NCBI GenBank assembly: GCA_020252485.1
Contig: JADCCX010000001.1
Coordinates: 1-64,000, forward strand
Reading direction: 5' to 3'
Origin: Methylocystis sp.
GTDB taxonomy: Bacteria; Pseudomonadota; Alphaproteobacteria; Rhizobiales; Beijerinckiaceae
Length of the DNA stretch: 64,000 bases
Shown in pieces: positions 28,656 through 37,552 of the stretch. The position numbers and the translations under genes were made by a program. The notes under the pieces are model-generated. The model made no database searches. It saw nothing but the letters and a program-made list of their open reading frames with translations, and was not told the origin of the DNA. Numbering within the stretch: position 1 is the stretch's first letter; every line of letters begins with the position of its first letter.

Positions 28656-29018
28656 ATGTCGAAGAATGCTCTCACTGCGGCGCGCCGTCAGGCGCGCACC
28701 CGCCGCGAACTCAAGGAGGTCGCCTACGGGCGGCCGCGCCTCTCGGTGTTCCGCTCCGCCAAGCAGATCTACGTCCAGGTGATCGACGACGAGAAGGGCC
28801 ATACCCTGGCCGCCGCCTCGTCGATCGAGAAGGACATCCGCAAGGATCTGAAGACCGGCGCGGACGTCAGCGCGGCGAAGACCGTCGGCAAGATCGCCGC
28901 CGAACGCGCCCTGAAGGCCGGCGTCACCAAGGTCGTGTTCGACCGCGGATCGTATCTCTACCATGGCCGCGTCAAGGCGGTGGCCGAGGGCGCCCGCGAG
29001 GGCGGCCTCGAGTTCTAG
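28656..29018 (+). CDS. rplR: 50S ribosomal protein L18
   Basis: L18 binds 5S rRNA in the central protuberance. The 120-residue protein has the [20 protein letters not shown] segment and the C-terminal [27 protein letters not shown] motif (split here for length). An unusual palindromic repeat element separates it from rpsE, which in most bacteria follows almost immediately. Confidence 0.96.
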   Translation: MSKNALTAARRQARTRRELKEVAYGRPRLSVFRSAKQIYVQVIDDEKGHTLAAASSIEKDIRKDLKTGADVSAAKTVGKIAAERALKAGVTKVVFDRGSYLYHGRVKAVAEGAREGGLEF

Positions 29019-29022
29019 AATT

Positions 29023-29146
29023 CCCTCTCCCCGCTTGCGGGGAGAAGGTGCCCGAAGGGCGGTTGAGGGGCTGGGTGAGTTCGCCCTGCGATCAGTCACC
29101 AGGCCCCTCACCCCAGCCCTCTCCCCGCTCGCGGGGAGAGGGGGAC
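29023..29146. repeat. Palindromic intergenic repeat between rplR and rpsE
   Basis: The element has two similar GC-rich hairpins at its ends, CTCCCCGC-TTGC-GGGGAGA on the left and CTCTCCCCGC-TCGC-GGGGAGAG on the right. The outer arms are followed inward by inverted GAGGGGCTGGG-like and CCCCTCACCCC-like segments, so the whole unit is roughly symmetric. Repeats of this style are common between genes in Hyphomicrobiales. Here one lies inside the spc operon, where it would be transcribed as a large stem-loop. I cannot count copies elsewhere in the genome. Confidence 0.7.
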
Positions 29147-29197
29147 CAAATAGAAGCGAGCGGGTTTCCGTCCCCGCGTTAGTGAAGGAGACACGGA

Positions 29198-29776
29198 ATG
29201 GCGAAAGAGCCACGTGAAGGCGGCCGCGGCCGCCGGGATGACCGCGAAGAGCGCGACAATGAATTCGTGGACCGTCTGGTCCATATCAACCGCGTTGCCA
29301 AGACCGTGAAGGGCGGGCGCCGCATGGCGTTTGCAGCCCTCGTTGTCGTTGGCGACCAGAAGGGCCGCGTCGGCTTCGGTCACGGCAAGGCCCGCGAGGT
29401 GCCGGAAGCTATTCGCAAGGCCACGGAATCGGCCAAGCGCGGCCTGATCCGCGTTCCGCTGCGCGAAGGCCGGACCCTGCATCACGACGTGGCTGGCCGC
29501 CATGGCGCCGGCAAGGTGATCCTCCGTGCGGCTCCGGCCGGCACCGGCGTCATCGCCGGCGGTCCGATGCGTGCGATTTTCGAGACGCTCGGCATGCAGG
29601 ATGTCGTCGCCAAGTCGCTGGGCTCCTCCAACCCCTACAACATGGTTCGCGCCACATTCGACGCCCTGGTGAACGAGGATGCGCCCCGTGCGGTGGCGGC
29701 GCGCCGCGGCCTCAAGGTCTCGCAGCTTCAGGCCCGTCGCGGTGGCGCGGATGCCGAAGCCGGCGCGGATTCGTAA
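29198..29776 (+). CDS. rpsE: 30S ribosomal protein S5
   Basis: S5 works with S4 and S12 in decoding fidelity and lines the mRNA entry site. The 192-residue sequence has an Arg/Glu-rich N-terminus ([18 protein letters not shown]), the [18 protein letters not shown] dsRNA-binding segment and the [15 protein letters not shown] motif. GAAGGAGAC precedes the ATG. rpmD follows after 12 bases. Confidence 0.97.
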   Translation: MAKEPREGGRGRRDDREERDNEFVDRLVHINRVAKTVKGGRRMAFAALVVVGDQKGRVGFGHGKAREVPEAIRKATESAKRGLIRVPLREGRTLHHDVAGRHGAGKVILRAAPAGTGVIAGGPMRAIFETLGMQDVVAKSLGSSNPYNMVRATFDALVNEDAPRAVAARRGLKVSQLQARRGGADAEAGADS

Positions 29777-29788
29777 GGAGTCGCGATC

Positions 29789-29986
29789 ATGGCAAAAGCA
29801 CCAGCAGCACAGACGATCACCGTCGAACAATATGCCAGCCAGATCCGCCGTCCGGCTCATCAGACCCAGGTCCTCACCGGCCTCGGCCTGAAGCGGATCG
29901 GCGATCGCCGCACCCTCAAGGATACGCCTGAGGCGCGCGGCATGGTTGCCACCGTTGCGCATCTCGTGCGCATCGTTGAAGCCTGA
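29789..29986 (+). CDS. rpmD: 50S ribosomal protein L30
   Basis: L30 is a small peripheral large-subunit protein. The 65-residue sequence contains the family segment [36 protein letters not shown]. The start is preceded by AAGGAGTCGC. It lies in the usual rpsE-rpmD-rplO order, 17 bases before rplO. Confidence 0.96.
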   Translation: MAKAPAAQTITVEQYASQIRRPAHQTQVLTGLGLKRIGDRRTLKDTPEARGMVATVAHLVRIVEA

Positions 29987-30003
29987 GTGAGGAGGAGAGA
30001 TCC

Positions 30004-30483
30004 ATGAAACTCACAGAACTCCATGACAATGCCGGCGCCACCAAGAAGCGCATGCGCATCGGCCGCGGCATCGGCTCCGGCAAGGGCAAGACCGGCGGAC
30101 GCGGCGTCAAGGGTCAGAAGGCCCGCACCGGCGTCGCGATCAAGGGCTTCGAGGGCGGCCAGATGCCGCTGCATCGGCGCCTGCCCAAGCGCGGCTTCAA
30201 CAACATCCATGCGCTGGACCTGAACGAGATCAATCTCGGCCGGGTGCAGCAGGCGGTGGAAGCCGGCAAGCTCGATACCGGATCGACGGTCACCGTCGAC
30301 GCCCTGGTCGCCGCCGGTATCCTGTCCCGCGCCCGCGATGGCGTGAAGGTGCTCGGCAACGGCGAGTTGAAGTCGAAGCTTTCCTTCGAGGTCTGGGCTG
30401 CATCCGCCTCGGCGGTGGCCGCCATCGAGAAGGCCGGCGGATCCGTCAAGATACTGCGTCCTGCCGCGGAGGCGTCGGCCTGA
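30004..30483 (+). CDS. rplO: 50S ribosomal protein L15
   Basis: L15 is a late-assembly protein that spans domain II of 23S rRNA. The 159-residue product has the basic glycine-rich N-terminal tail [24 protein letters not shown] and the conserved [30 protein letters not shown] ribosome-binding region precedes the start. It is the last ribosomal protein before secY, from which it is separated by 181 bases with palindromes. Confidence 0.97.
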   Translation: MKLTELHDNAGATKKRMRIGRGIGSGKGKTGGRGVKGQKARTGVAIKGFEGGQMPLHRRLPKRGFNNIHALDLNEINLGRVQQAVEAGKLDTGSTVTVDALVAAGILSRARDGVKVLGNGELKSKLSFEVWAASASAVAAIEKAGGSVKILRPAAEASA

Positions 30484-30507
30484 TTAAATTCTGCTCTGCG
30501 GCTGGCG

Positions 30508-30577
30508 ATTGCCGTCCGGAGGGCCTATTTCTCCGGAGATGCGCCTCCGGCAATCCGCCCGGGTCTTGACCCGGGCG
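30508..30577 (+). promoter_or_regulatory. Palindromes between rplO and secY, candidate attenuator
   Basis: Two structures lie in this 181-base gap. At 30508-30555 an outer GATTGCCG/CGGCAATC pair encloses an inner CCGGAG-(9 bases)-CTCCGG hairpin. Immediately after it, at 30556-30577, CGCCCGGGTC-TT-GACCCGGGCG is a perfect 20-base inverted repeat followed by the T-rich CTTGTGTGTTT. The last one looks like a partial terminator that could lower secY-adk expression relative to ribosomal proteins. Confidence 0.5.
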
Positions 30578-30664
30578 CTTGTGTGTTTAGGGACTTCATC
30601 GCTGCCCCGGCCATTCTGACCGGGATCAGTCAAAGACAGGGTCGCGGTCGCCTGATCGCGGGAT

Positions 30665-32002
30665 ATGATGGCATCGGCAGCAGAACAGCTCGCATCCAGT
30701 CTGAATTTCGGTGCTCTCGCGAAAGCGGAGGAGCTGAAGAAGCGCATCTTCTTTACGCTTGGCGCCCTGCTTGTCTATCGCCTCGGCACCTACATTCCGC
30801 TGCCCGGCATCGATCCTGAGGCGCTGAGAGCCTCCTTCGCCAATGCGCAGCAAGGCATCCTTGGCCTGTTCAACATGTTCTCGGGCGGCGCGGTCAGCCG
30901 TATGGCGATCTTCGCGCTCAACATCATGCCCTATATCTCGGCATCGATCATCATCCAGCTGCTGACGACGGTGTCGCCCAAGCTCGAAGCCCTCAAGAAA
31001 GAGGGTGAAAGCGGCCGCCGGCAGATCAACCAGTACACGCGTTATCTGACTGTCGTCCTCGCTCTGTTCCAGTCATGGGGCATCGCTGTCGGCCTGCAGG
31101 GTTCCGGAAATCTCGTCCAGTTTCCGGGGCCGTTCTTCGTGATCTCGACGGTCATCACGCTGACCGGCGGCACCTTGTTCCTGATGTGGCTTGGCGAGCA
31201 GATCACCAGCCGCGGCATCGGCAACGGCACTTCGCTCATCATCTTCGCCGGCATCGTGGCGGAGCTGCCCGCTGCGATCTTCGGCACCCTGGAGCTTGGC
31301 CGCCAGGGCGCGATCTCGACGCTGTTTATCCTCTTCGTGATGGTGATGGTGGTCGGCCTGATCGCGCTCATCGTCTTCATGGAGCGCGCCCAGCGGCGCC
31401 TGCTCATCAATTATCCGCGCCGGCAGGTCGGCAACAAGGTCTACGAGGGGCAGACGTCGTTCCTGCCGCTCAAGCTCAACACGGCGGGTGTCATCCCGCC
31501 GATCTTCGCCTCGTCGCTGCTGCTGCTGCCCGCCACCATGGCGAGCTTCCAGGCGCAGGGCGGCGGGCCGGAATGGCTGCAGGCTGTGAACGTCTATCTC
31601 GGCCATGGCCGGCCGCTGTTCATGATCCTCTACGCGGCGATGATCATCTTCTTCGCGTTCTTCTACACCGCCATCGTCTTCAACCCGACGGAGACGGCGG
31701 ACAATCTCAAGAAGCAGGGCGGCTTCATCCCCGGCATCCGCCCCGGCGAGCGCACGGCGACGCATATAGACTATGTGCTGACGCGGATAACGCTGGTTGG
31801 CGCGCTTTATCTGACTTTCGTCTGCTTGCTGCCGGAGTTCCTGATCAGCTACGCTGCCCTGCCGTTCTATCTCGGCGGCACGTCGATCCTGATCGTCGTG
31901 TCGGTCACGATGGATACGGTGGCGCAGGTGCAGGGCTACCTCATCGCGCATCAATACGAAGGCCTTATCAAAAAGGCCAAGCTACGCGGGAGTAAGCGCT
32001 GA
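30665..32002 (+). CDS. secY: Protein translocase subunit SecY
   Basis: SecY is the channel of the Sec translocon in the inner membrane, with SecE and SecG. The 445-residue protein has ten hydrophobic segments by eye, including [20 protein letters not shown]. The conserved cytoplasmic loop before [19 protein letters not shown] is present. It keeps the standard place after rplO. It starts with ATGATG, so the second ATG (30668) is also possible. The stop overlaps the adk start by one base. Confidence 0.98.
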   Translation: MMASAAEQLASSLNFGALAKAEELKKRIFFTLGALLVYRLGTYIPLPGIDPEALRASFANAQQGILGLFNMFSGGAVSRMAIFALNIMPYISASIIIQLLTTVSPKLEALKKEGESGRRQINQYTRYLTVVLALFQSWGIAVGLQGSGNLVQFPGPFFVISTVITLTGGTLFLMWLGEQITSRGIGNGTSLIIFAGIVAELPAAIFGTLELGRQGAISTLFILFVMVMVVGLIALIVFMERAQRRLLINYPRRQVGNKVYEGQTSFLPLKLNTAGVIPPIFASSLLLLPATMASFQAQGGGPEWLQAVNVYLGHGRPLFMILYAAMIIFFAFFYTAIVFNPTETADNLKKQGGFIPGIRPGERTATHIDYVLTRITLVGALYLTFVCLLPEFLISYAALPFYLGGTSILIVVSVTMDTVAQVQGYLIAHQYEGLIKKAKLRGSKR

Positions 32003-32592
32003 TGCGGTTGATCCTTTTGGGTCCGCCTGGGGCCGGGAAGGGCACACAGGCCGAGCGGTTGGTCAAGGAGCACGGGATTCCCCAGCTCTCCACCGGAGAC
32101 ATGTTGCGGGCAGCGGTCGCGGCGGGCACGCCCGTCGGCCTGCAGGCCAAGGCCGTGATGGAATCGGGCGGGCTCGTCTCGGACGCGATCGTGGTTGGCA
32201 TCATCGCCGACCGGATCGAGGAGCCTGACGCCGCGAAAGGCTTCATCCTGGACGGGTTTCCGCGCACGGTCGCCCAGGCTGAAGCGCTTGCGGACATGCT
32301 CGCCGCCAAAGGCCTCAAGCTTGATATCGTGATCGACCTCGTGGTGGACGAAGCCAAGCTGGCGGACCGCATCATAAAGCGCGCGGCCGATGCGAAGGCC
32401 GCAGGCCAGCCGGTGCGCAAGGATGACGATCCGGAGGTCTTCAAGACCCGGCTTGCCGCCTATCACCGGGATACGGCAGCTGTTCGTCCCCATTATGCGG
32501 CTAAAGGCATGGTGCAATCCGTTGACGGCATGCAGCCGATTGCGCAGGTGGCGGAAGCCATCGACCGCATTCTGGAGCGCGCAAAGGCCTGA
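32002..32592 (+). CDS. adk: Adenylate kinase, short form
   Basis: Adk interconverts ATP, ADP and AMP. The 196-residue protein has the P-loop [10 protein letters not shown] at residues 7-16, the [13 protein letters not shown]-binding segment and [12 protein letters not shown]. The LID region is short and has no zinc-binding cysteines, as expected for a short-form enzyme of this length. It begins in a TGATG overlap with secY, so the two are translated together. Confidence 0.97.
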   Translation: MRLILLGPPGAGKGTQAERLVKEHGIPQLSTGDMLRAAVAAGTPVGLQAKAVMESGGLVSDAIVVGIIADRIEEPDAAKGFILDGFPRTVAQAEALADMLAAKGLKLDIVIDLVVDEAKLADRIIKRAADAKAAGQPVRKDDDPEVFKTRLAAYHRDTAAVRPHYAAKGMVQSVDGMQPIAQVAEAIDRILERAKA

Positions 32593-32835
32593 GAGCGATT
32601 GGCTGCTGTGGCCGTTGAAGCGGCGCGGTGTCATGGCGCGCAGTTTTGCGTGGTTGCGTGTTGACGCGATGGCTCAACTCCGCTAACGCACCCCATCTTC
32701 CGGACAAACTGGCGGAAAAGGGTCCTACGGGCTCCTGCCTCCGTTTGTCGCTGGGCATGGGCCGGATCTCCACCGGCGCCCGGTCAGGACCAAGCGCCAG
32801 GGCTCGCCCGGGCTCACATGGAGCATGAGAGACCA
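32593..32835 (+). promoter_or_regulatory. Upstream region of the alpha operon with promoter candidate
   Basis: No gene is supported in this 243-base gap between adk and rpsM. The best promoter candidate is TTGACG (32661-32666) with CTAACG (32683-32688), spacing 16. It would start the rpsM-rpsK-rpoA-rplQ transcript about 140 bases before rpsM. The match is moderate, and read-through from secY-adk is possible because no terminator is visible. Confidence 0.35.
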
Positions 32836-33204
32836 ATGGCCCGTATTGCAGGCGTCAATATCCCCACCAACAAGCGCGTTGTCATCGCCCTTCGCTACAT
32901 CCACGGCATCGGCCCGGTGAACGCCGTCGAGATTTGCGACAAGATCGGCCTCGACCATGCGAAGCGCGTCAATCAATTGACCGATGCCGAAATCCTGCAG
33001 ATCCGCGAGACGATCGACCGGGACTACATGGTGGAAGGTGATCTCCGCCGCGAAACATCGATGAACATCAAGCGCTTGATGGATCTTGGCTGCTACCGCG
33101 GCCTGCGCCATCGCCGTGGCCTGCCGGTCCGCGGCCAGCGCACGCATACCAATGCCCGCACCCGCAAGGGCAAGCCGAAGGCGATCGCCGGCAAGAAGAA
33201 GTAA
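32836..33204 (+). CDS. rpsM: 30S ribosomal protein S13
   Basis: S13 forms head bridges to the large subunit and contacts P-site tRNA. The 122-residue protein starts at [19 protein letters not shown] (32836); six more upstream codons with an ATG at 32818 are less likely because the GAGAGACC region lies between. The C-terminus [23 protein letters not shown] is diagnostic. A repeat element follows before rpsK. Confidence 0.97.
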   Translation: MARIAGVNIPTNKRVVIALRYIHGIGPVNAVEICDKIGLDHAKRVNQLTDAEILQIRETIDRDYMVEGDLRRETSMNIKRLMDLGCYRGLRHRRGLPVRGQRTHTNARTRKGKPKAIAGKKK

Positions 33205-33206
33205 GC

Positions 33207-33264
33207 GGCAGTCGGCAATCGGCAATGGGCCGTCGGGGTCATTCCTGATCGACTGCCGACTGCC
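33207..33264. repeat. GGCAGT/GGCAAT-type imperfect palindrome, copy 1
   Basis: GGCAGTCGGCAATC (33207-33220) pairs with GACTGCCGACTGCC (33251-33264) with one mismatch. It lies between rpsM and rpsK. It is built from repeated GGCA(A/G)T heptamer-like units. A related palindrome lies between rpoA and rplQ at 34865-34901. Confidence 0.55.
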
Positions 33265-33330
33265 CAAACCCTACTGCCTCACCCCATCCCCAGCGCCTGG
33301 CATGACGGGCGCGCCTGAAGGAGAAAGACC

Positions 33331-33720
33331 ATGGCTAAGGAAGCCCAACGCGTTCGCCGCCGCGAGCGCAAGAACATTTCATCCGGCATCGTTCATGTGA
33401 ACGCGTCGTTCAACAACACGATGATCACCGTCACCGATGCGCAGGGCAACACGATCTCGTGGTCGTCGGCCGGCATGATGGGCTTCAAGGGCTCGCGCAA
33501 GTCGACCCCCTATGCCGCCCAGGTCGCCGCGGAGGACGCTGCCCGCAAGGCTTCGGAACACGGCGTGCGCACGGTCGAGGTTGAGGTGACCGGTCCCGGT
33601 TCGGGCCGCGAATCGGCGTTGCGCGCCCTGCAGGCTGCGGGCTTCACCGTGACCTCCATCCGCGACGTCACGCCGATCGCCCACAATGGCTGCCGCCCGC
33701 GCAAGCGCCGGCGCGTCTGA
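33331..33720 (+). CDS. rpsK: 30S ribosomal protein S11
   Basis: S11 forms part of the platform and contacts the Shine-Dalgarno helix. The 129-residue sequence has the conserved [20 protein letters not shown] and the C-terminal [20 protein letters not shown]. The start follows GAAGGAGAAAGACC. The gene is flanked by palindromic elements, with rpoA 111 bases downstream. Confidence 0.97.
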   Translation: MAKEAQRVRRRERKNISSGIVHVNASFNNTMITVTDAQGNTISWSSAGMMGFKGSRKSTPYAAQVAAEDAARKASEHGVRTVEVEVTGPGSGRESALRALQAAGFTVTSIRDVTPIAHNGCRPRKRRRV

Positions 33721-33831
33721 TCCCACCACGAATTCGTTTTCAAGCTGGTTATTTCATCCAACTGATTCAATCGAAGGCTTCGGCGGTCATCCTTTTCGGA
33801 TGGCGGTCATCAAACATCAGGAAGAGACCCC

Positions 33832-34848
33832 GTGATCCAGAAGAACTGGCAGGAACTGATCAAGCCCCAGAAGCTGAGCGTCGTCAAAAGCGACGATCCG
33901 TCTCGCATGGCCACCATTGTCGCCGAACCGCTTGAGCGCGGCTTCGGCCTGACGCTCGGCAACGCGCTCAGGCGCATTCTGCTGTCGTCGCTGCAGGGTG
34001 CGGCCGTATCCGCGCTGCAGATCGATGGCGTATTGCACGAATTCTCGTCCATCCCCGGCGTCCGGGAAGACGTGACGGACATCGTGCTCAACGTCAAGGA
34101 CATCGCCATCAAGATGCAGGGCGATGGCCCCAAGCGCATCACCTTGCGCAAATCCGGTCCCGGGGCCGTAACGGCGGGCGACATCTCGCTCGTTGGCGAT
34201 ATTCAGATCCTCAATCCCGATCTGGTGATCTGCACACTCGACGAGGGCGCCGACATTCGCATGGAAATGGTCGTCAACACGGGCAAGGGCTATGTGCCGG
34301 CGGACAAGAACCGCGCCGAGGATTCGCCGATCGGCATGATCCCCGTCGACAGCCTCTATTCGCCGGTGAAGAAGGTGGCGTACCGCGTCGAGAACACCCG
34401 TTCGGGCCAGATTCTTGATTATGACAAGCTGACCCTCTCGATCGAGACCGACGGTTCGATCACGCCGGATGATGCGCTCGCTTACTCCGCCCGCATCCTG
34501 CAGGATCAGCTCGAAATCTTCCTGAACTTCGAGGAGCCGAAGAAGGCCGAAAGCGCGCCTTCCATCCCCGAACTCGCCTTCAATCCGGCGCTGCTCAAGA
34601 AGGTGGACGAACTGGAGCTTTCGGTGCGTTCGGCGAACTGCCTGAAGAACGACAACATCGTCTATATCGGCGACCTGATCCAGAAGTCGGAAGCGGAAAT
34701 GCTGCGGACTCCCAACTTCGGCCGCAAGTCACTGAACGAAATCAAGGAAGTGCTGGCCCAGATGGGCCTGCATCTTGGGATGGATGTCACCGGCTGGCCG
34801 CCGGAGAACATCGAGGACCTCGCCAAGAGGTTCGAGGAACATTACTAG
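33832..34848 (+). CDS. rpoA: DNA-directed RNA polymerase subunit alpha
   Basis: The alpha subunit scaffolds RNA polymerase assembly and binds UP elements and activators. The 338-residue protein starts with a GTG (33832), preceded by GGAAGAGACCCC; no ATG alternative fits. The N-terminal domain has the [25 protein letters not shown] motif. The C-terminal domain has the helix-hairpin-helix segment [21 protein letters not shown]. This is the usual alpha operon position. Confidence 0.98.
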   Translation: MIQKNWQELIKPQKLSVVKSDDPSRMATIVAEPLERGFGLTLGNALRRILLSSLQGAAVSALQIDGVLHEFSSIPGVREDVTDIVLNVKDIAIKMQGDGPKRITLRKSGPGAVTAGDISLVGDIQILNPDLVICTLDEGADIRMEMVVNTGKGYVPADKNRAEDSPIGMIPVDSLYSPVKKVAYRVENTRSGQILDYDKLTLSIETDGSITPDDALAYSARILQDQLEIFLNFEEPKKAESAPSIPELAFNPALLKKVDELELSVRSANCLKNDNIVYIGDLIQKSEAEMLRTPNFGRKSLNEIKEVLAQMGLHLGMDVTGWPPENIEDLAKRFEEHY

Positions 34849-34864
34849 GAGGCAGTGGTCAGTG

Positions 34865-34901
34865 GGCAGTAGGCAGTCGTTTTTTTCGATTGCCTATTGC
34901 C
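34865..34901. repeat. GGCAGT/GGCAAT-type palindrome, copy 2
   Basis: GGCAGTAGGCAGTCG (34865-34879) and CGATTGCCTATTGCC (34887-34901) form a 15-bp stem with two G-U pairs around a T7 loop. The unit lies between rpoA and rplQ and resembles the repeat before rpsK. As RNA it is a strong hairpin, and it could also act as a processing or pause site. Confidence 0.6.
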
Positions 34902-34974
34902 GACGCCCGACTGCCCATTCACGTCGCCCGTACCTTGGCACGGCGGGCGTCATAACGCTTAAGGAGCAGCCACA

Positions 34975-35406
34975 ATGCGTCACGGAAACAAAGGCCGCCG
35001 GTTTAACCGCACGGTCGCCCATCGCAAGGCGATGTTCGGCAATCTCTCGGTTGCGCTCATCACGCATGAGCAGATCGTCACCACCCTGCAGAAGGCGAAG
35101 GACCTGCGTCCGGTCGTCGAGAAGCTCGTCACGCTTGGCAAGCGCGGCGATCTGCATGCGCGCCGTCTGCTGATCGGCCAGATTCGCGATCAGGAGGCCG
35201 CCAAGAAGCTCATCGACGTGCTGGGCCCGCGCTACAAGGCGCGCAACGGCGGCTACCTGCGCATCATGAAGGCCGGTTTCCGCCACGGCGACAATGCGGC
35301 GCTGGCCGTGATCGAATTCGTTGATCGTGACGTCGATGCCAAGGGCAAGACGGATCTCGCCCGTGTCGCCGCGGAACGCGCGGATCAGTCATCGGAAGCG
35401 GCTTGA
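34975..35406 (+). CDS. rplQ: 50S ribosomal protein L17
   Basis: L17 is a large-subunit protein near the tunnel exit. The 143-residue product begins [21 protein letters not shown] and has the conserved segment [23 protein letters not shown], plus a short acidic C-terminal extension. AAGGAGCAGCCACA precedes the ATG. It closes the alpha operon and the whole ribosomal array, followed by a terminator. Confidence 0.97.
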   Translation: MRHGNKGRRFNRTVAHRKAMFGNLSVALITHEQIVTTLQKAKDLRPVVEKLVTLGKRGDLHARRLLIGQIRDQEAAKKLIDVLGPRYKARNGGYLRIMKAGFRHGDNAALAVIEFVDRDVDAKGKTDLARVAAERADQSSEAA

Positions 35407-35431
35407 GCTTCAGCCAAGTGCGAAACAGGAA

Positions 35432-35457
35432 AAGGGCGCCGTCCGGGGCGCCTTTTT
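35432..35457 (+). terminator. Rho-independent terminator after rplQ
   Basis: A 6-bp stem, GGCGCC-GTCCGG-GGCGCC (35435-35452), is flanked by AAA before and TTTTT after. The A/T flanks allow the helix to extend and make it usable on both strands. It therefore also faces the convergent BLUF gene. Confidence 0.85.
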
Positions 35458-35490
35458 CATTGTGATCGCTTCGCGCCTTCGCCTCGACCC

Positions 35491-35919
35491 TTATTCGGAC
35501 TCGATGTCTTCCTGCCGCACGAAATCCCGTGCGAAGGCGAGGAAATGATCGGCCGACAGAGCGCCGCCCGAGGTGATGTTGTGCTGCAGCTTCAGCGGGT
35601 GCTTCCCCGCGCTGTCGACGAAGGAGGCCATCGACCAGTCCGGGAAGTCCCGCTCTGTAATCGCTTCACGCAGCAGCTGCTCGACGTTCCGATGGCGCTG
35701 ATCGGCCTGGATTTTCGCAAAGAGGATATCCACCCTTTCCTCCGGCCCTTCAAGGACCTGGTGAAAGCGGTGCCTGTCGAACATCAGGAATCCCGTGATG
35801 TTGGCGCTGGCGTTGTGCCGGCGGGCGTTTTCGACGATCTGATGGAAATGGACCAACAGGCGGGTGCCGCCGGCCGTCATGGCGTTCTCGCTGCGATAGA
35901 TCAGCCTGATGTCGGACAA
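35491..35919 (-). CDS. BLUF-domain blue-light sensor protein
   Basis: BLUF domains bind FAD and sense blue light. This 142-residue protein is almost entirely one BLUF domain. All the key photochemical residues appear: Tyr in RLIYRS at the N-terminus, Asn in NITGFLMF, Gln in FHQVLEG, and Trp/Met in WSMASF. The remaining C-terminal ~45 residues contain a helix but no recognisable output domain, so signalling would be to a partner. The start is a TTG at 35917-35919 with GAGGTCG upstream. It points away from degP and toward the rplQ terminator. Confidence 0.9.
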   Translation of the reverse strand: MSDIRLIYRSENAMTAGGTRLLVHFHQIVENARRHNASANITGFLMFDRHRFHQVLEGPEERVDILFAKIQADQRHRNVEQLLREAITERDFPDWSMASFVDSAGKHPLKLQHNITSGGALSADHFLAFARDFVRQEDIESE

Positions 35920-36113
35920 CGACCTCGACCCTCTGGAATCTTCTTAGGCAATCCGAGAATGTAGAGGAACATTTTCACCCGGTAGCCCGGACAATACCTA
36001 TATGGATCGCAATTTCGGCTCCGGCCGCCGGAGCGGCTTGCTGCGCCACGCTTTCGATCCGGCCGGATGACAACTATATCGGGACCGTGCATGCCCTTTC
36101 CAAGGAATCGCCG
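35920..36113 (+). promoter_or_regulatory. Divergent region between the BLUF gene and the DegP-like gene
   Basis: A palindrome GCTCCGGC-C-GCCGGAGC lies at 36018-36034, a possible operator or hairpin. A promoter candidate for the protease is CTTTCG (36051-36056) with CTATAT (36074-36079), spacing 17; the -10 match is good and the -35 weak. CTATAT also occurs at 35996-36001. CTATAT is found in heat-shock and housekeeping promoters of this class, so heat or envelope-stress control is possible but unproven. Confidence 0.35.
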
Positions 36114-37541
36114 ATGAACGTCAGGACCAAGATCACCGCCGCATTCTGCGCGTTCCTGTTCGTTGCCGCGGTCCCGGACCTTTGCCAGGCGCAGGGCTTC
36201 TTCCAGCGGCAGGCGCCGGAGACAAAAGCGCAGGCGCAATTGTCCTTCGCGCCGCTGGTCAAGCAGGCGGCGCCCGCTGTCGTGAATGTCTATGCGGTGC
36301 GGCGTGAGCAGCGCCCGCGCAATTCGTTCATGGATGATCCCTTTTTCCGAGAGTTCTTCGGCGGCGGCAGGCAGGGACAGAACCGTGTGCAGCAATCCGT
36401 GGGTTCGGGCGTGATCGTCAGCGCCGATGGCCTGGTGATGACCAACCACCATGTCATCGAGGGCATGACCGAGGTGAAGGTGGCGCTCGCCGACCGGCGG
36501 GAGTTCGATGCGGACATCATTCTGCGCGATCAGCGGACCGATCTCGCCGTCCTGCGCCTCAAGGGCCTCGGCGACAACAAGATCGCCTTCCTTACATTGG
36601 GCGATTCCGAGCAGCTCGAGGTCGGCGATATGGTTCTGGCCATCGGCAACCCCTTCGGCGTCGGGCAAACAGTCACCTCCGGCATCGTCTCGGCGCTGGC
36701 GCGCACCCAGGTCGGCGTCTCGGATTATCAGTTCTTCATCCAGACGGATGCGGCCATCAACCCCGGCAATTCCGGCGGCGCGCTGATCGATATGAACGGC
36801 AAGCTGATCGGCATCAACACGGCGATCTTTTCGCGCTCGGGCGGCAGCCATGGCATCGGCTTCGCCATTCCCGCCAATATGGTGCGGGTGGTGATCGATA
36901 GCGCGCGCGGCGGCGGCGCGACCGTGCGCCGGCCCTGGTTCGGCGCCCGCCTCGATTCGCTCGATCGGGAAAAGGCGGAAGCGCTCGGCCTCGACCGGCC
37001 AACCGGCGCGCTGGTGGCGAGCGTGGTCGAGAAAAGCCCTGCGGCGGAATCGGGCCTGCGCCGCGGCGATGTGATCGTCGCGGTCGACAACCAGGAGATC
37101 GCCGATCCCGATGCCTTCGGCTTCCGCTACGCCACCAAGGGCATCAGCGGGCAATCCTCGCTGTCCGTGCTGCGGGGCGGCAAGCGCATCATCGTGCCGG
37201 TGCGCCTGGCGGCGGCGCCGGAAACGCGCCCGCGCGAGCCCGTCGTCATCAGGAGCCGGTCTCCCTTCGCTGGCCTCACAATCATGAACATGTCGCCCGC
37301 CGTCGCCGAGGAATTGTCGGTGGACACCAGTTCCGAGGGTGTGGTCGTGGCCGCTGTGGAAGATGGCTCCAATGCGCAGCAGGTCGGCTTCCAGAAGGGC
37401 GACGTGATCGTCTCGATCAACAATGAACGCCCGGCAGTGAGCAAGGACGTGGAGCGCCTGACGTCGCAGCGCAGCTATCGCTGGATCATCCAGATCAGCC
37501 GCGGCGGGCAGGTCTTCACGCAACAATTGTTCGGCGGATAA
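36114..37541 (+). CDS. degP: DegP/HtrA-type periplasmic serine protease
   Basis: This protein is a periplasmic quality-control protease of the HtrA family. Started at 36114 (MNVRTKITAAF), preceded by AAGGA, it has a cleavable signal peptide ending at about residue 26 (CQA/QG), a trypsin-like domain with His113, Asp143 and Ser220 (TNHHV, RTDLAV, PGNSGG) and two PDZ domains. The 475-residue length is the normal size for DegP/DegQ-type proteins. An ATG at 36087 would add nine residues and has no ribosome-binding site. rarA follows after 11 bases. Confidence 0.93.
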   Translation: MNVRTKITAAFCAFLFVAAVPDLCQAQGFFQRQAPETKAQAQLSFAPLVKQAAPAVVNVYAVRREQRPRNSFMDDPFFREFFGGGRQGQNRVQQSVGSGVIVSADGLVMTNHHVIEGMTEVKVALADRREFDADIILRDQRTDLAVLRLKGLGDNKIAFLTLGDSEQLEVGDMVLAIGNPFGVGQTVTSGIVSALARTQVGVSDYQFFIQTDAAINPGNSGGALIDMNGKLIGINTAIFSRSGGSHGIGFAIPANMVRVVIDSARGGGATVRRPWFGARLDSLDREKAEALGLDRPTGALVASVVEKSPAAESGLRRGDVIVAVDNQEIADPDAFGFRYATKGISGQSSLSVLRGGKRIIVPVRLAAAPETRPREPVVIRSRSPFAGLTIMNMSPAVAEELSVDTSSEGVVVAAVEDGSNAQQVGFQKGDVIVSINNERPAVSKDVERLTSQRSYRWIIQISRGGQVFTQQLFGG

Positions 37542-37552
37542 CGTCCGCTCCC

